From the NCBI GenBank assembly GCA_963841445.1, contig CAWJCP010000002.1, positions 186,001-250,000 of the forward strand: a stretch of 64,000 nt of DNA. The letters are read 5' to 3'. The DNA is from Mayfieldus sp963841445. Lineage in GTDB: Bacteria > Actinomycetota > Thermoleophilia > Solirubrobacterales > 70-9. Below the pieces are notes generated by a model. That model did no database searches, was not told the DNA's origin, and saw only the letters and a program-made list of their open reading frames with translations. Positions 26,506 through 35,242 of this stretch are shown one piece after another (the first letter of the stretch is position 1; every line of letters starts with the position of its first letter). The position numbers and the translations under genes are program-made.

Positions 26506-27180
26506 ATGAAGAAGGCCGCGGCCGAGGACCGCATCGAGGACAGCGCGATCACGATCGTGCTCGCCGACGATCACGAGATAGTCCGGCAGGGGATCCGGAT
26601 GGTGCTCGAAAGAGAGTCCGACATGGAGGTCGTGGCCGAGGCGGGCGATGCGGACTCCGCCGCGCGCTACGTGCTCGGTCATAAGCCCGACGTCCTGGTC
26701 CTCGATCTGAACATGCCGGGCGAGCCGAGCCTGGAGGCGATCCCGCGGGTGGCGGAGTCCTCGCCGCAGACGGCGGTGATCGTCCTGACGATGCAGAACG
26801 AGCCTGCCTATGCGCGCGAGGCGTTTCGGATCGGGGTGCGCGGCTTCGTCGTCAAGCACGCCGCGGTCCACGAGCTCGTGGAGGCGATCCGGCGCGTCGT
26901 CGCCGGCGAGACCTACATCAACCCGGCGCTCGGCGCAAGGGTGGCTGCCGAGCCGGAAAGCCTCGGCGTGCCGCCGGGGGGGCTGACCGGCCGTGAGGCC
27001 GAGGTCCTCGGGCTGATCGCGCTTGGCTACACGGGCCCGCAGATCGCCGAGCGCCTCTTCTTGAGCGCCCGGACGGTGGAGACGCATCGCAAGAACATCC
27101 AGAGCAAGCTCGGGTTCAGCGCCCGCTCCGAGCTGGTCCGCTTCGCCCTCGACCACGATCTGATCGACCGCCAGCGATAG
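26506..27180 (+). CDS. NarL/LuxR-family response regulator, DosR-like candidate
   Basis: The 224-residue protein has a receiver domain with acidic residues at 21-22 and phosphoacceptor aspartate 67 (VLVLDLNMPG), then a LuxR-type helix-turn-helix (LTGREAEVLGLIALGYTGPQIAERLFLSARTVETHRKNI, spread over the last 75 residues). TAGCCT lies 10 nt before ATG 26506. It converges on the GAF-type kinase gene 17 nt away, which is its likely partner. Surrounded by stress proteins, it is the best candidate to read the NCSGATG motif found at eleven promoters, but that link is inference. Confidence 0.92.
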   Translation: MKKAAAEDRIEDSAITIVLADDHEIVRQGIRMVLERESDMEVVAEAGDADSAARYVLGHKPDVLVLDLNMPGEPSLEAIPRVAESSPQTAVIVLTMQNEPAYAREAFRIGVRGFVVKHAAVHELVEAIRRVVAGETYINPALGARVAAEPESLGVPPGGLTGREAEVLGLIALGYTGPQIAERLFLSARTVETHRKNIQSKLGFSARSELVRFALDHDLIDRQR

Positions 27181-27197
27181 CCTCGAGCGGCCTCGGC

Positions 27198-28334
27198 TCA
27201 GCGAACCGGGAAGCGAGCCTTGACGGTCGTCCCGGCGCTCGAATCCGATTCGATCTCGACCGCTCCCCCGGCGAGGCTGACGCGCTCCTTGATCCCAAGC
27301 AGCCCGAGGCCGGAGCCGACGGTGGCCGGATCAAAGCCGCGCCCGTCGTCGTTCACGGCCGCTTCGATGAGCTCGCCGTGGCGCACGATTCGGATCCGCA
27401 CCAGGGTTCCGTCGGCGTGCTTGACGGCGTTGCGCACCCCCTCCTGAACGAGGCGGTAGATCGCGACCTCGAGCTCCGGGGCGAGTCGCGCCGGAAGTTC
27501 CCCTGATCGCTCGCCAAGATCGACATGGCTCGTTACCTGCATGCCCGCGGTTGCGGCGGCCCGCTCGGCCAGGGCCTCGACCGCTGCCGCCAGGCCGAGC
27601 TCGTCGAGCGATGCCGGCCGTAGGTCGGCGATGATCTCCTCGAGCGATTGGATGCCATGCTCGACGTGGCCGATCGCCTGTCCGAAGACAGCCGCGGAAG
27701 CGTCGTCGGAGCCTCCGTCGCGGTTCGCGTCCAGCAGGACCTTCAACGCCCCGAGCTCCTGTAGGGCCTCGTCGTGCAGCTCCCGCGCCCAGCGCCGCCG
27801 CTCCCCCTCGGCCGCCTCAAGCGAGAGTCGCAGCCGCTCGGCGCCGATCTGGCGAGCATTCTCGATCGCCACCGCCGCCCACTGCGAGAGCAGGACGACC
27901 AGCTCTTCGTCGATCTCGTCGAATAGCGCTCCGTCTCTCTTCTCGGTCAGGTAGAGGTTTCCGTAGACCTCGCCGCGGATCTCGATCGGCACCCCGAGAA
28001 AGGTCGTCATCGGGGGATGCCCCGGAGGGAAGCCGTAGGAGCGGGGGTCCCGGTCGATCCGCTCCAGCCGCAGCGGCTGCGGGTTTCTGATCAGCTCGCC
28101 GAGGATTCCCCGTCCGCGCGGGAGTGGGCCGATCTCATTTCTCGTCTGCTCGTCGACGCCCGCGAACAGGAAGCGGTGGAGCTCGCGCTTTTCGTCGTCG
28201 AGGACCCCGAGCGCGGCGTATCGAGCCCCGGTCAGCTCCCGGGCGACCTCGAGGACCTGACCCAGCACAGCCTCCAGCTCCAGGTTCGAGACCAGGCTCG
28301 TCGCAAGCTCGTGAAGCCGCCGAAGCCGGCGCAC
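27198..28334 (-). CDS. GAF-domain sensor kinase, DevS/DosS-like
   Basis: The 378-residue cytoplasmic kinase has a single GAF domain (about 10-165) containing the DevS-type string HPPMTTFLGVP followed by GEVYGNLYLTEKRDG. A HisKA_3 domain follows with phosphorylated histidine in RELHDEALQEL, then an HATPase (EGVRNAVKHADG, DDGRGFD, GLGLLGIKERV). In DosS the GAF domain binds heme and senses O2, NO or CO; the histidine in the HPPM string is a candidate ligand here, which is inference. The GTG at 28334 is the start; no better upstream start is visible. It converges with the NarL-type regulator. Confidence 0.9.
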   Translation of the reverse strand: MRRLRRLHELATSLVSNLELEAVLGQVLEVARELTGARYAALGVLDDEKRELHRFLFAGVDEQTRNEIGPLPRGRGILGELIRNPQPLRLERIDRDPRSYGFPPGHPPMTTFLGVPIEIRGEVYGNLYLTEKRDGALFDEIDEELVVLLSQWAAVAIENARQIGAERLRLSLEAAEGERRRWARELHDEALQELGALKVLLDANRDGGSDDASAAVFGQAIGHVEHGIQSLEEIIADLRPASLDELGLAAAVEALAERAAATAGMQVTSHVDLGERSGELPARLAPELEVAIYRLVQEGVRNAVKHADGTLVRIRIVRHGELIEAAVNDDGRGFDPATVGSGLGLLGIKERVSLAGGAVEIESDSSAGTTVKARFPVR

Positions 28335-28464
28335 GGCGGGCGACCCCTCGCCCGATCGTGCCTGTGGGAGGTCGCCGGATTCGATGCGGCACAGGCTACC
28401 CGCCCGATTCCAATCCCAGGTCTGAACCGGGGGGGTTTCTACGGAGGCTGACTACCCCCACAGT

Positions 28465-28497
28465 CCCGATGACCGCAGAGGCGTTGGCGCCTACGCT
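28465..28497 (+). promoter_or_regulatory. NCSGATG-N20-TAnnnT promoter
   Basis: CCCGATG (28465-28471), 20 nt, then TACGCT (28492-28497), giving a leader of about 20 nt with CGGAGG before GTG 28523. The motif is embedded in AGTCCCGATGACC, which also resembles half of a mycobacterial DosR box. Confidence 0.55.
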
Positions 28498-28522
28498 CGA
28501 TGCAAGCTGAAACGGAGGCTTG

Positions 28523-29419
28523 GTGTACGAGCGGATAGTGGTCGGATTCGATGATCGCGCTGAGGGGCTGGACGCCCTTCAGCTGGGAGCGTTGATCGCC
28601 CGAATCACCGGTGCGGAGCTGACCGTGGCCAGCGTCTTTCCCTATACGGCGGCGGAGACCGGCGCCGAGGAGTTGGAGCGGGCGCTCGAAATCGACTCGG
28701 CGCCGCTGTTTGAGCGTGCGCAACAGGAGGCGAAGGTCCTGGGGCTGAAGACGGTGGCCACGGGGGCACGCTCGCCGGCACGGGCCCTTCATGACCTGGC
28801 GGAGGGCGAGGATGTCGACCTGATCGTCCTCGGCTCGAGCCACCGCGGAAGTTTCGGTCGAATACTGCCGGGCAGCGTCGCCAGCAGATTGCTGCATGGC
28901 GCTCCCTGTGCGGTGGCCGTCGCCCCGCGCGGTTTCGCGCGGCGCGAGGCCTTCGGTCTGGGCGTGATCGGAGCCGCCTATGACGGATCGCCCGAGGCCG
29001 GCGAGGCTCTCTCGGTGGCCGCTGGGCTGGCCGGCGCCGAGGGCGCGTCGCTGAAGCTGCTCACAGTGATCGAGCCGCCGCCTTTGTTCGCGGGCTATGG
29101 GGAGGCGATCGCGATGCTCAGCGAGGAAAGTGACGCCCTGCTCGAAGCGGGGCTCAAGGCTGTCGCAGCAGACGTCCCAGCCTCGGGAGAGGTCCTGCGT
29201 GGCGAGGCCGGCGCTGCCCTGGCGCGGGCCTGTGAGTCCGGCGTCGATCTGATCGTCGTCGGCTCGCGCGGCTACGGGCCCGTCCGCCGAGTCCTGCTTG
29301 GCAGCGCCTCGTCGAAGCTGGTCCAGGAGGCGCCCTGTCCGGTCCTCGTCGTGCCCCGAGGCAGGCTGGCCAAGCGCGGCGACTGGGCTCCCCGACAGGC
29401 GGCTGCTGAGCTGCGCTAG
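28523..29419 (+). CDS. Tandem universal stress protein
   Basis: The 298-residue protein has two UspA domains (starts RIVVGFDDRAEGLDAL and VIGAAYDGSPEAGEAL). Their ATP-binding ends are GSSHRGSFGRILPGSVASRLL and GSRGYGPVRRVLLGSASSKLV. GTG 28523 follows GGAGG (28514-28518) by 4 nt; a TTG at 28520 is the alternative. It diverges from the GAF kinase gene, so the 188-nt gap between them holds this promoter and possibly the kinase promoter. Confidence 0.9.
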   Translation: MYERIVVGFDDRAEGLDALQLGALIARITGAELTVASVFPYTAAETGAEELERALEIDSAPLFERAQQEAKVLGLKTVATGARSPARALHDLAEGEDVDLIVLGSSHRGSFGRILPGSVASRLLHGAPCAVAVAPRGFARREAFGLGVIGAAYDGSPEAGEALSVAAGLAGAEGASLKLLTVIEPPPLFAGYGEAIAMLSEESDALLEAGLKAVAADVPASGEVLRGEAGAALARACESGVDLIVVGSRGYGPVRRVLLGSASSKLVQEAPCPVLVVPRGRLAKRGDWAPRQAAAELR

Positions 29420-29577
29420 AGGCGGAGACGAGTACGCGAGGCGTTCCCGAGCAGCGGCTCAAAGCGCACCGGAGCACCCGTGGTGTCGTTCTACGCTTGT
29501 TCTTGATTCGACGGCTTCGAGGGATCGGAGTCGGCGATCGCTATCGCTCGTCTGCCTGAGCTAGCGTTGTCCACAGC

Positions 29578-29994
29578 ATGTACAGGAGGATCCTTGTCGC
29601 ATATGACGGCAGCGACGGCGCGCGAGCCGCGTTGCGAAGTGCGGTGGCTCTCGCCGCTGCTTCTGGTGGCTCGATTCATCTCGTTGGCTCGACCGGTCAT
29701 CTCGAGCGCTCAGAGGAGGGCGTAACCCAGGGAGATTTCGGGGCCGAGTCGGACGCGCGCGAGATCCTCGAAGAGGCCGCCGAAGGGCTCGAAGACGTAC
29801 CGGTTGTTACGAGGGTTGTCGCAGCTGAGCCGGTGCGGGCGATTGTCGGGGCGGCCGAAGACATCCACGCGGACCTGATCGTCACCGGGTCGCGCGGACG
29901 GGCGATGATGCCCGAGGCCGTTCTGGGCCGGGTAACCGCCGCGGTGGTCAGCAATTCCCCATGTGACGTCCTGGTCGTGCATCCTCAGCCCTGA
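29578..29994 (+). CDS. Universal stress protein, single domain
   Basis: The 138-residue UspA protein starts YRRILVAYDGSDGARAAL and ends with GSRGRAMMPEAVLGRVTAAVV and CDVLVVHPQP, closely paralleling the product at 26036. TAGCGT lies 10 nt before ATG 29578 and no ribosome-binding site is seen. The 158-nt gap upstream holds no gene. Confidence 0.9.
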   Translation: MYRRILVAYDGSDGARAALRSAVALAAASGGSIHLVGSTGHLERSEEGVTQGDFGAESDAREILEEAAEGLEDVPVVTRVVAAEPVRAIVGAAEDIHADLIVTGSRGRAMMPEAVLGRVTAAVVSNSPCDVLVVHPQP

Positions 29995-30097
29995 TCGGAG
30001 ACGACCCTGCCGCGATTAGCCAACTCTCGAGGAGCGGCTCAGTGCTTGTGGTTTCACGGGCCGCATAGGATCAGCTTCCCTAAATGAGGAGGACGGG

Positions 30098-30385
30098 ATG
30101 TCCGTCGTGTTGATGCTCGAGCTGCCTGGCATGACCCCCGATGTCTACGACGCCGTCAACCAGCGCACCGGATTTCCAGCCTCGGCGCCGGAAGGCCTTT
30201 TGACGCATATCGCGGCCGTCGAAGATGCCGGGATGCGGTTCGTCGACGTGTGGGAGTCCGAGGAGCTCTTTGAGCGCTTTCTGCAGGACGAGCTCCTTCC
30301 CGCCATGGGAGAGGTCGACACTGAGACCAGCGTCTCGCCGCCGCAGGTGGCGCAATTGCATCTGCACGAGCAGTGGACCAGCTGA
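30098..30385 (+). CDS. Uncharacterised 95-residue protein
   Basis: The product (start SVVLMLELPGMTPDVYDAV) is a small soluble alpha/beta protein with segments FVDVWESEELFERFLQDELLPAM and a histidine-containing end (QLHLHEQW). The layout resembles dimeric alpha/beta-barrel proteins of the antibiotic biosynthesis monooxygenase type, but the resemblance is loose. GAGGAGG precedes ATG 30098. It follows the stress protein and converges on the ferredoxin oxidoreductase operon. Function unknown. Confidence 0.65.
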   Translation: MSVVLMLELPGMTPDVYDAVNQRTGFPASAPEGLLTHIAAVEDAGMRFVDVWESEELFERFLQDELLPAMGEVDTETSVSPPQVAQLHLHEQWTS

Positions 30386-30476
30386 GTGTGGCCCATGGCT
30401 AGCTGGCGAGCACGCCCGCCATCAACCACAAGCTGAAGTCCGTGCCCCGCAGGAAAGAACCTCTTCCCCTCTTCGC

Positions 30477-32114
30477 TTAAACCTGCTCCGGCACCATCTC
30501 GATCGCGCCGCAGGGGCACTCGGCGACGCAGATCCCGCAGCCCTTGCAGAAGTCGAGGTCGATCTCGTAGAGCTCACCGGGCTCGCCGAGCTTAATCACC
30601 GCGTTGTCGGGGCAGACGCCGTAGCAGTTGTCGCAGGAGAAGCAGCTTCCGCACGACATGCAGCGCCGCGCCTCGTATTGCGCGGTTGACTCGTCGAGGC
30701 CTCGCACGACCTCATCGAAGCCGCCGGTTCGCCGCACCAGCTCGAGCTCGGGCTGGATGCTGCGCGGCGCGTCGGCGTAATACCAAGTGTTGAGCGTCTC
30801 GAAGCTCGCCAGCTCGTGCTTGGGCTGTGGCTGATAGGGCTCGCCGCGCAGCCAACCGTCGATGCAGCGCGCCGCCTTCTTGCCGTGCCCGGCGGCGACC
30901 GTCACCGAGCGCTCCGCCGGCACCATGTCGCCGCCGGCGAAGATCCCCGCGTGGCCGGTCATCAGGTCGGGCCCGACCTTGACTACCCCGTCCTCGGACT
31001 CGATCCCGGGCACTCCCTCCAGCAGTGACAGGTCGGCCTCCTGGCCCAGCGCCAGGACCAGCGAGTCCGCCTCCAGCTCCTCGACCTCGCCGGTCGGCTG
31101 CGGGAAGCCCGAATCGTCGAGCTCCATGCGCTCGATCAGCAGCTTGCCCTCGTCGGCCTGCTTGACGGTCGAGAGCCAGCGCATCTCGATGCCCTCCTGC
31201 TCGGCCTCGCTTACCTCGACGTCGTGGGCGGGCATCCGCTCGCGACTGCGCCGGTAGACGACCACGGCGTCGCTGGCGCCGAGCCGCTTCGCCGTGCGAG
31301 CCGCGTCCATCGCCGTGTCGCCGCCGCCGTAGACGGCCACCCTGCGCCCCAGCAGGGGCCTCTCGCCTTCCTCGACGCCATGCAGCAGCGAGACGGCGTC
31401 GAGTATTCGGGCGCTGTCGCCGGCCGGGATGTAGGCGCGCTTGCCGATGTGGGCGCCGACCGCGAGGAAGGCGGCCTCGAAGCCGCCCTCGCGCATCGCC
31501 TCCGGCACGTCGGTGACCTTGCTGTCGAGCTCAAGGGTCACACCCAGGTCAAGAATGCGTCCCGCCTCGGCATCGAGCACTTCGCGGGGGAGTCTGTACC
31601 TGGGTATCCCGTAGCGCATCATCCCGCCCGCCGCAGAGCCCGCGTCGCGTATCGTCACCTCGTGGCCCATGCGGGTCAGGTGGTAGGCGGCGGCAAGCCC
31701 GGAGGGCCCGGCGCCGACGATCAGCACCCGCCTGCCGCTCGGAGCGTCGGAGGTCTCGACCGTCCAGCCGCGCTTGATCCCCTCGTCGCCGAGGAACCGC
31801 TCCACCGAGTGGATTCCCACCGCCTCGTCGAGCTGTCCGCGGTTGCACGAGGTCTCGCAGGGGTGGTAGCAGACCCGCCCCATGATCGCCGGGAAGGGGT
31901 TGTCGTCCATGATCTGGCGCCAGGCGCGCTCGTAGCCGGCCTCGCCCTCCTCGGCGTCATAGAGCCATTGCTGGATGTTCTCTCCGGCCGGGCAGGCGTT
32001 GTTGCAGGGCGGCAGCCGGTCGAGGTATTGGGCTCGCTCGGTTCGCCAGTTGCCGGTCTTGTTGGCGAGGCTCGAGCCGACGTCAAGGGTGATCGCAAAG
32101 GGCTTTTCCATCAT
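30477..32114 (-). CDS. GltD-like FAD oxidoreductase fused to a 2[4Fe-4S] ferredoxin domain
   Basis: The 545-residue protein combines three parts. The N-terminal cysteine-rich domain (CNNACPAGENIQ, CYHPCETSCNRG) and the FAD/NAD(P) dinucleotide folds (RRVLIVGAGPSGLAAAYHL, RVAVYGGGDTAMDAART) are as in glutamate synthase small subunits. The C-terminal domain holds two ferredoxin clusters (CDNCYGVCPDNAV, CKGCGICVAECPCGAI). The C-terminal domain looks like the PorD/delta subunit of pyruvate:ferredoxin oxidoreductase, so it probably links NAD(P)H with the POR complex. It is last in the POR operon; GTG 32117 and ATG 32111 are alternative starts. Confidence 0.85.
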   Translation of the reverse strand: MMEKPFAITLDVGSSLANKTGNWRTERAQYLDRLPPCNNACPAGENIQQWLYDAEEGEAGYERAWRQIMDDNPFPAIMGRVCYHPCETSCNRGQLDEAVGIHSVERFLGDEGIKRGWTVETSDAPSGRRVLIVGAGPSGLAAAYHLTRMGHEVTIRDAGSAAGGMMRYGIPRYRLPREVLDAEAGRILDLGVTLELDSKVTDVPEAMREGGFEAAFLAVGAHIGKRAYIPAGDSARILDAVSLLHGVEEGERPLLGRRVAVYGGGDTAMDAARTAKRLGASDAVVVYRRSRERMPAHDVEVSEAEQEGIEMRWLSTVKQADEGKLLIERMELDDSGFPQPTGEVEELEADSLVLALGQEADLSLLEGVPGIESEDGVVKVGPDLMTGHAGIFAGGDMVPAERSVTVAAGHGKKAARCIDGWLRGEPYQPQPKHELASFETLNTWYYADAPRSIQPELELVRRTGGFDEVVRGLDESTAQYEARRCMSCGSCFSCDNCYGVCPDNAVIKLGEPGELYEIDLDFCKGCGICVAECPCGAIEMVPEQV

Positions 32115-33265
32115 CACTGCGGCCCGTGCGGCGTCGATGCCAGCAACCGCATCAGATTTGTCTCCTGCTCGGCGGTGCGGGCTGGGTGGGCTTTGCCCGG
32201 GGTCGCGCCGCCTGCCGAGTCGGTCGCCTCGCCGGGTAGGTTCGCGCCTTCGTCGGCATCCGCGAGCAGGCCGAAGCGGCGGATGTTGCGGTTGGCGACC
32301 GCCTGGATCCCCTCGATCACGTCGGTCAGCGGCGGATCGCCGAACAGGTGCGCGTAGCGGCGCTGCAGCCGCAGGTACTCCTCGACCGGAACCGGGCGGC
32401 GGATCTTCGAGACGCCGGTCACCGCTCCGTCCTCCGCCTCGAACACCGGAAACAGGCCGGTCTCCTTGACCAGCCGCGCGACCCGGATCGTGTCGCGCGA
32501 GGCCGAGCCCCAGCCGAGCGGGCAGGGCACGAAGATGTGGATGTAGCGGGCGCCGCGCAGCTCCATCGCCCGCTCGACCTTGGCCTCGAGGTCGCGCAGC
32601 TCGGCCACGGTCGCCGTCGCCACGTAGGGGATCTCGTGCGCCATCGCGATCAGCGGCGCGTTCTTGCCCTTGCCGAACGCGTTGCCGGGCTGGCCGCCGA
32701 GCGGCTTCGTGTTCGAGGTCCGCGCCGCTGGCGGCGTGGCGCCGGAGCGCTGCACGCCGGTGTTCATGTAGGCCTCGTTGTCGTAACAGATGAAGAGCAC
32801 GTCATCGTTTCGTTCGAACATCCCCGAGAGGCAGGCGAAGCCGATGTCGAGCGTGCCGCCGTCGCCGCCCTGGCCGACCACCCGCACGTCATCGCGCCCC
32901 TTGACCTTCAGCGCCGCCGCGATCCCCGTCGCCACGGCCGGCGCGTTGCCGAACAGCGAGTGGATCCAGGGAAGCTGCCAGGAGGACTCGGGATACGGGG
33001 TCGAGAAGACCTCCAGGCAGCCGGTCGCATTGGCGGCGATGATCTGGCCGTCGGTCGCCCGCATCGCCGCGTCGAGCGCGTAGCGGGCCCCGAGCGCCTC
33101 GCCGCAGCCCTGGCAGGCTCGATGGCCGGATGTGAGCGTGTTGGAGCGCTCCATGCGCGCCTGCACCGAGCGCTGGTCGGGGTCCAGCAGCCGGTTTCCG
33201 ACCGCGAAGGTGTCGGTCTGGTAGAGCTTGACCTTCTGCTCAGGTGTTTCCTGGTGTTCGCTCAT
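32114..33265 (-). CDS. porB: 2-oxoacid (pyruvate):ferredoxin oxidoreductase beta subunit
   Basis: The 383-residue protein is the thiamine-diphosphate-binding beta subunit. The diphosphate motif is GGDGGTLDIG with YDNEAYMNTGVQRSG, and cysteines for an iron-sulfur cluster appear in RACQGCGEALG. Substrate specificity (pyruvate or another 2-oxoacid) cannot be fixed by eye; divergent PEP synthase favours pyruvate. The C-terminal 45 residues are an extra glycine/alanine-rich tail. Its ATG overlaps the alpha-subunit stop (TGATG). Confidence 0.87.
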   Translation of the reverse strand: MSEHQETPEQKVKLYQTDTFAVGNRLLDPDQRSVQARMERSNTLTSGHRACQGCGEALGARYALDAAMRATDGQIIAANATGCLEVFSTPYPESSWQLPWIHSLFGNAPAVATGIAAALKVKGRDDVRVVGQGGDGGTLDIGFACLSGMFERNDDVLFICYDNEAYMNTGVQRSGATPPAARTSNTKPLGGQPGNAFGKGKNAPLIAMAHEIPYVATATVAELRDLEAKVERAMELRGARYIHIFVPCPLGWGSASRDTIRVARLVKETGLFPVFEAEDGAVTGVSKIRRPVPVEEYLRLQRRYAHLFGDPPLTDVIEGIQAVANRNIRRFGLLADADEGANLPGEATDSAGGATPGKAHPARTAEQETNLMRLLASTPHGPQ

Positions 33266-34524
33266 CAGTGCGACCGGGCGGCGACCACGCCCAGCTCCCT
33301 GAGGATGTTCTCAGCATGCGGGCCGCTGCGCGGCCCGAGCCGCATCCTGTCGAGCTCCCGCTGCACGCGCTCGCCGTTCAGGTCGAGGAAGGTGAGCCTG
33401 CCCTCCGGAAGGCGGTCCGCGATCGCGTCGGCGAACAGCGCGCCCAGTGACTTCTTCGTGATCGGGCGCCCCCCCAGCCCGGCCACGACGGGGTACACGC
33501 GGGGCGCCAGCCCGGCAAGCGCCATGCGCACGTTCTGCGCGACGATTCCGCCAGCCCCCACCGCGAAGGCCTTTTCGACGACGACAATCCGCTGCGCACG
33601 GGCGAGCGCCTCGCGCACGTCCTCCAGCGGCCAGGGCCGGAAGCACTTGATCCCGAGCGCCCCAATGCTCTCTCCCTGACCGCGCAGCTCGTCGATCACG
33701 TCCTCGATCGTCCCCAGCACCGACCCAAGCGCGACGACGATCGTCTCCGCGTCGTCGCTTCGGTACTCCCTCATGATGCCGCCTGAATCGCGCCCGAAAT
33801 CGATCTTGAACTGCTCCGCGATCTCCGGGATCGCGTCCAGGGCTTGAAGCTGCTTGGCGTGCATCAGGTACCTGACCTCGAAGAAGGCCTCGGGGCCGAC
33901 CATGGCCCCGATCGTCAGCGGGTCGGCAGGATCGAGTACCTGGCGCCCCTCGAAGGGTGGCAGGAAGGCGTCGACCTGCGCTTGGGCCGGGATCTCGACC
34001 TGCTCGTAGGCGTGGGTGAGGATGAAGCCGTCCATGCAGACCATCACCGGGAGCGAGAGCTCCTCGCCGAGCCTGAACCCCTGGATGTGCATGTCCAGCG
34101 CCTCTTGGTTGGACTCGGCGTAGAGCTGGATCCAGCCGGAGTCGCGCTGGGACATGCTGTCGGAATGGTCGTTCCAGATGTTGATCGGCGCCCCGATCGC
34201 CCGGTTGGCGACCGTCATCACGATCGGCAAACCGAGGCCGGACGCGTTGTAGAGCGCCTCGACCATGTAGAGGAGGCCCTGGCTGGCGGTCGCCGTGTAG
34301 GCGCGCGCGCCGGCGGCCGAGGCGCCGATCGCGGCCGACATCGCGGCGAACTCGGACTCGACCATCAGGTACTCGCAGGGCTCAAGCTCCCCGGTCCTGA
34401 CCATGTCGGAGAGGGCCTCGACGATGTGGGTCTGGGGCGAGATCGGATAAGCGCTGACGACCTCGGGACGGCAAAGCGCGACGGCCTTCGCCACCGCCTG
34501 CGATCCCTCCATCTGCTCAGGCAC
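33265..34524 (-). CDS. porA: 2-oxoacid (pyruvate):ferredoxin oxidoreductase alpha subunit
   Basis: The 419-residue alpha subunit begins at GTG 34524 and includes the typical start GSQAVAKAVALCRPEVVSAYPISPQTHIVE, then ASAAGARAYTATASQGL and GLPIVMTVANRAIGAPINIWNDHSD. The later part (VALGSVLGTIEDVIDELR) is the transketolase C-terminal-like domain. It overlaps the gamma gene by 8 nt. In the synthetic direction the complex makes pyruvate from acetyl-CoA, CO2 and reduced ferredoxin. Confidence 0.88.
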   Translation of the reverse strand: MPEQMEGSQAVAKAVALCRPEVVSAYPISPQTHIVEALSDMVRTGELEPCEYLMVESEFAAMSAAIGASAAGARAYTATASQGLLYMVEALYNASGLGLPIVMTVANRAIGAPINIWNDHSDSMSQRDSGWIQLYAESNQEALDMHIQGFRLGEELSLPVMVCMDGFILTHAYEQVEIPAQAQVDAFLPPFEGRQVLDPADPLTIGAMVGPEAFFEVRYLMHAKQLQALDAIPEIAEQFKIDFGRDSGGIMREYRSDDAETIVVALGSVLGTIEDVIDELRGQGESIGALGIKCFRPWPLEDVREALARAQRIVVVEKAFAVGAGGIVAQNVRMALAGLAPRVYPVVAGLGGRPITKKSLGALFADAIADRLPEGRLTFLDLNGERVQRELDRMRLGPRSGPHAENILRELGVVAARSH

Positions 34525-35098
34525 TGATCCGCTCCCGCATCTCCGCCTCGACGGACTCAAACGCCGCCGCGGCCGCCTTCTCGTTCTTGTCCCCGACCGG
34601 TCCGGGGAACTTCTCGCGGATCGCCGCGGCGACGGAACCTTGCGAGACCACTCCGCTGAGCGCCGCAAAACCGCCGAGCATCACCGCGTTGGGGATCGGC
34701 CGGCCGAGCACTTCGCGGGCGATCTCGGTTGCTGGGACGGTGAGCAGGCGATCTTCTCGGAAGCGAGTCACCAGATCGCCCAGCCCCAGCTCTTCGAGGC
34801 CGCGCGACGAGTTAATCAGAATGTAGCCATCGGGCACGAGCCCGCTGAACACGTCAACCTGGTGCAGCAGGGTCGGGTCTTGGACGATCAGGGCGTCGGG
34901 GTGGGCGATCGGCTCGTGGGCGCGGATTTCGTCGTCGTCAATGCGGCAGAAGGCGACCACAGGGGCACCTGAGCGCTCCGACCCGAAGCTGGGGAAGGCC
35001 TGGGCGTGGCGGCCCTCGTTGAAAGCCGCCAGTGAGAGCATCTCGGCGGCGGTGACCACGCCCTGGCCGCCGCGGCCGTGAATTCGCACCTGGAACAT
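34517..35098 (-). CDS. porG: 2-oxoacid (pyruvate):ferredoxin oxidoreductase gamma subunit
   Basis: The 193-residue gamma subunit shows the family signature RIHGRGGQGVVTAAEMLS at its N-terminus and PSFGSERSGAPVVAFCRI, which are diagnostic of POR gamma chains. It is the first gene of the leftward operon gamma-alpha-beta-GltD/PorD. ATG 35098 lies 144 nt from the divergent ppsA start, so both promoters share this gap. Confidence 0.9.
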   Translation of the reverse strand: MFQVRIHGRGGQGVVTAAEMLSLAAFNEGRHAQAFPSFGSERSGAPVVAFCRIDDDEIRAHEPIAHPDALIVQDPTLLHQVDVFSGLVPDGYILINSSRGLEELGLGDLVTRFREDRLLTVPATEIAREVLGRPIPNAVMLGGFAALSGVVSQGSVAAAIREKFPGPVGDKNEKAAAAAFESVEAEMRERISA

Positions 35099-35201
35099 GT
35101 ACTCAGGGTCCTTCTATAGCCGTCACGATGCAAGGAGAAGTATCCCCCTGTCCGGCCCATTCTCCATCAGAGCCGAGTACGGGGCCAAATCAGTGTTAAG
35201 A

Positions 35202-35233
35202 CCGGATGCGTTTGCCATGACAACGCATACTGT
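35202..35233 (+). promoter_or_regulatory. ppsA promoter with NCSGATG motif and inverted repeat
   Basis: CCGGATG (35202-35208), 19 nt, TACTGT (35228-35233), then 9 nt to GTG 35243. Overlapping this is a perfect 7-bp inverted repeat, ATGCGTT (35206-35212) and AACGCAT (35222-35228), around 9 nt. The repeat touches the -10 box, so a second regulator could block here. Confidence 0.55.
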
Positions 35234-35242
35234 CTTCGCAAC

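Noticed and set aside
26801..26850. CCTGCCTATGCG resembling the left arm of the mod palindrome
   Set aside because: Inside the NarL-type regulator coding sequence with no right arm; chance match.
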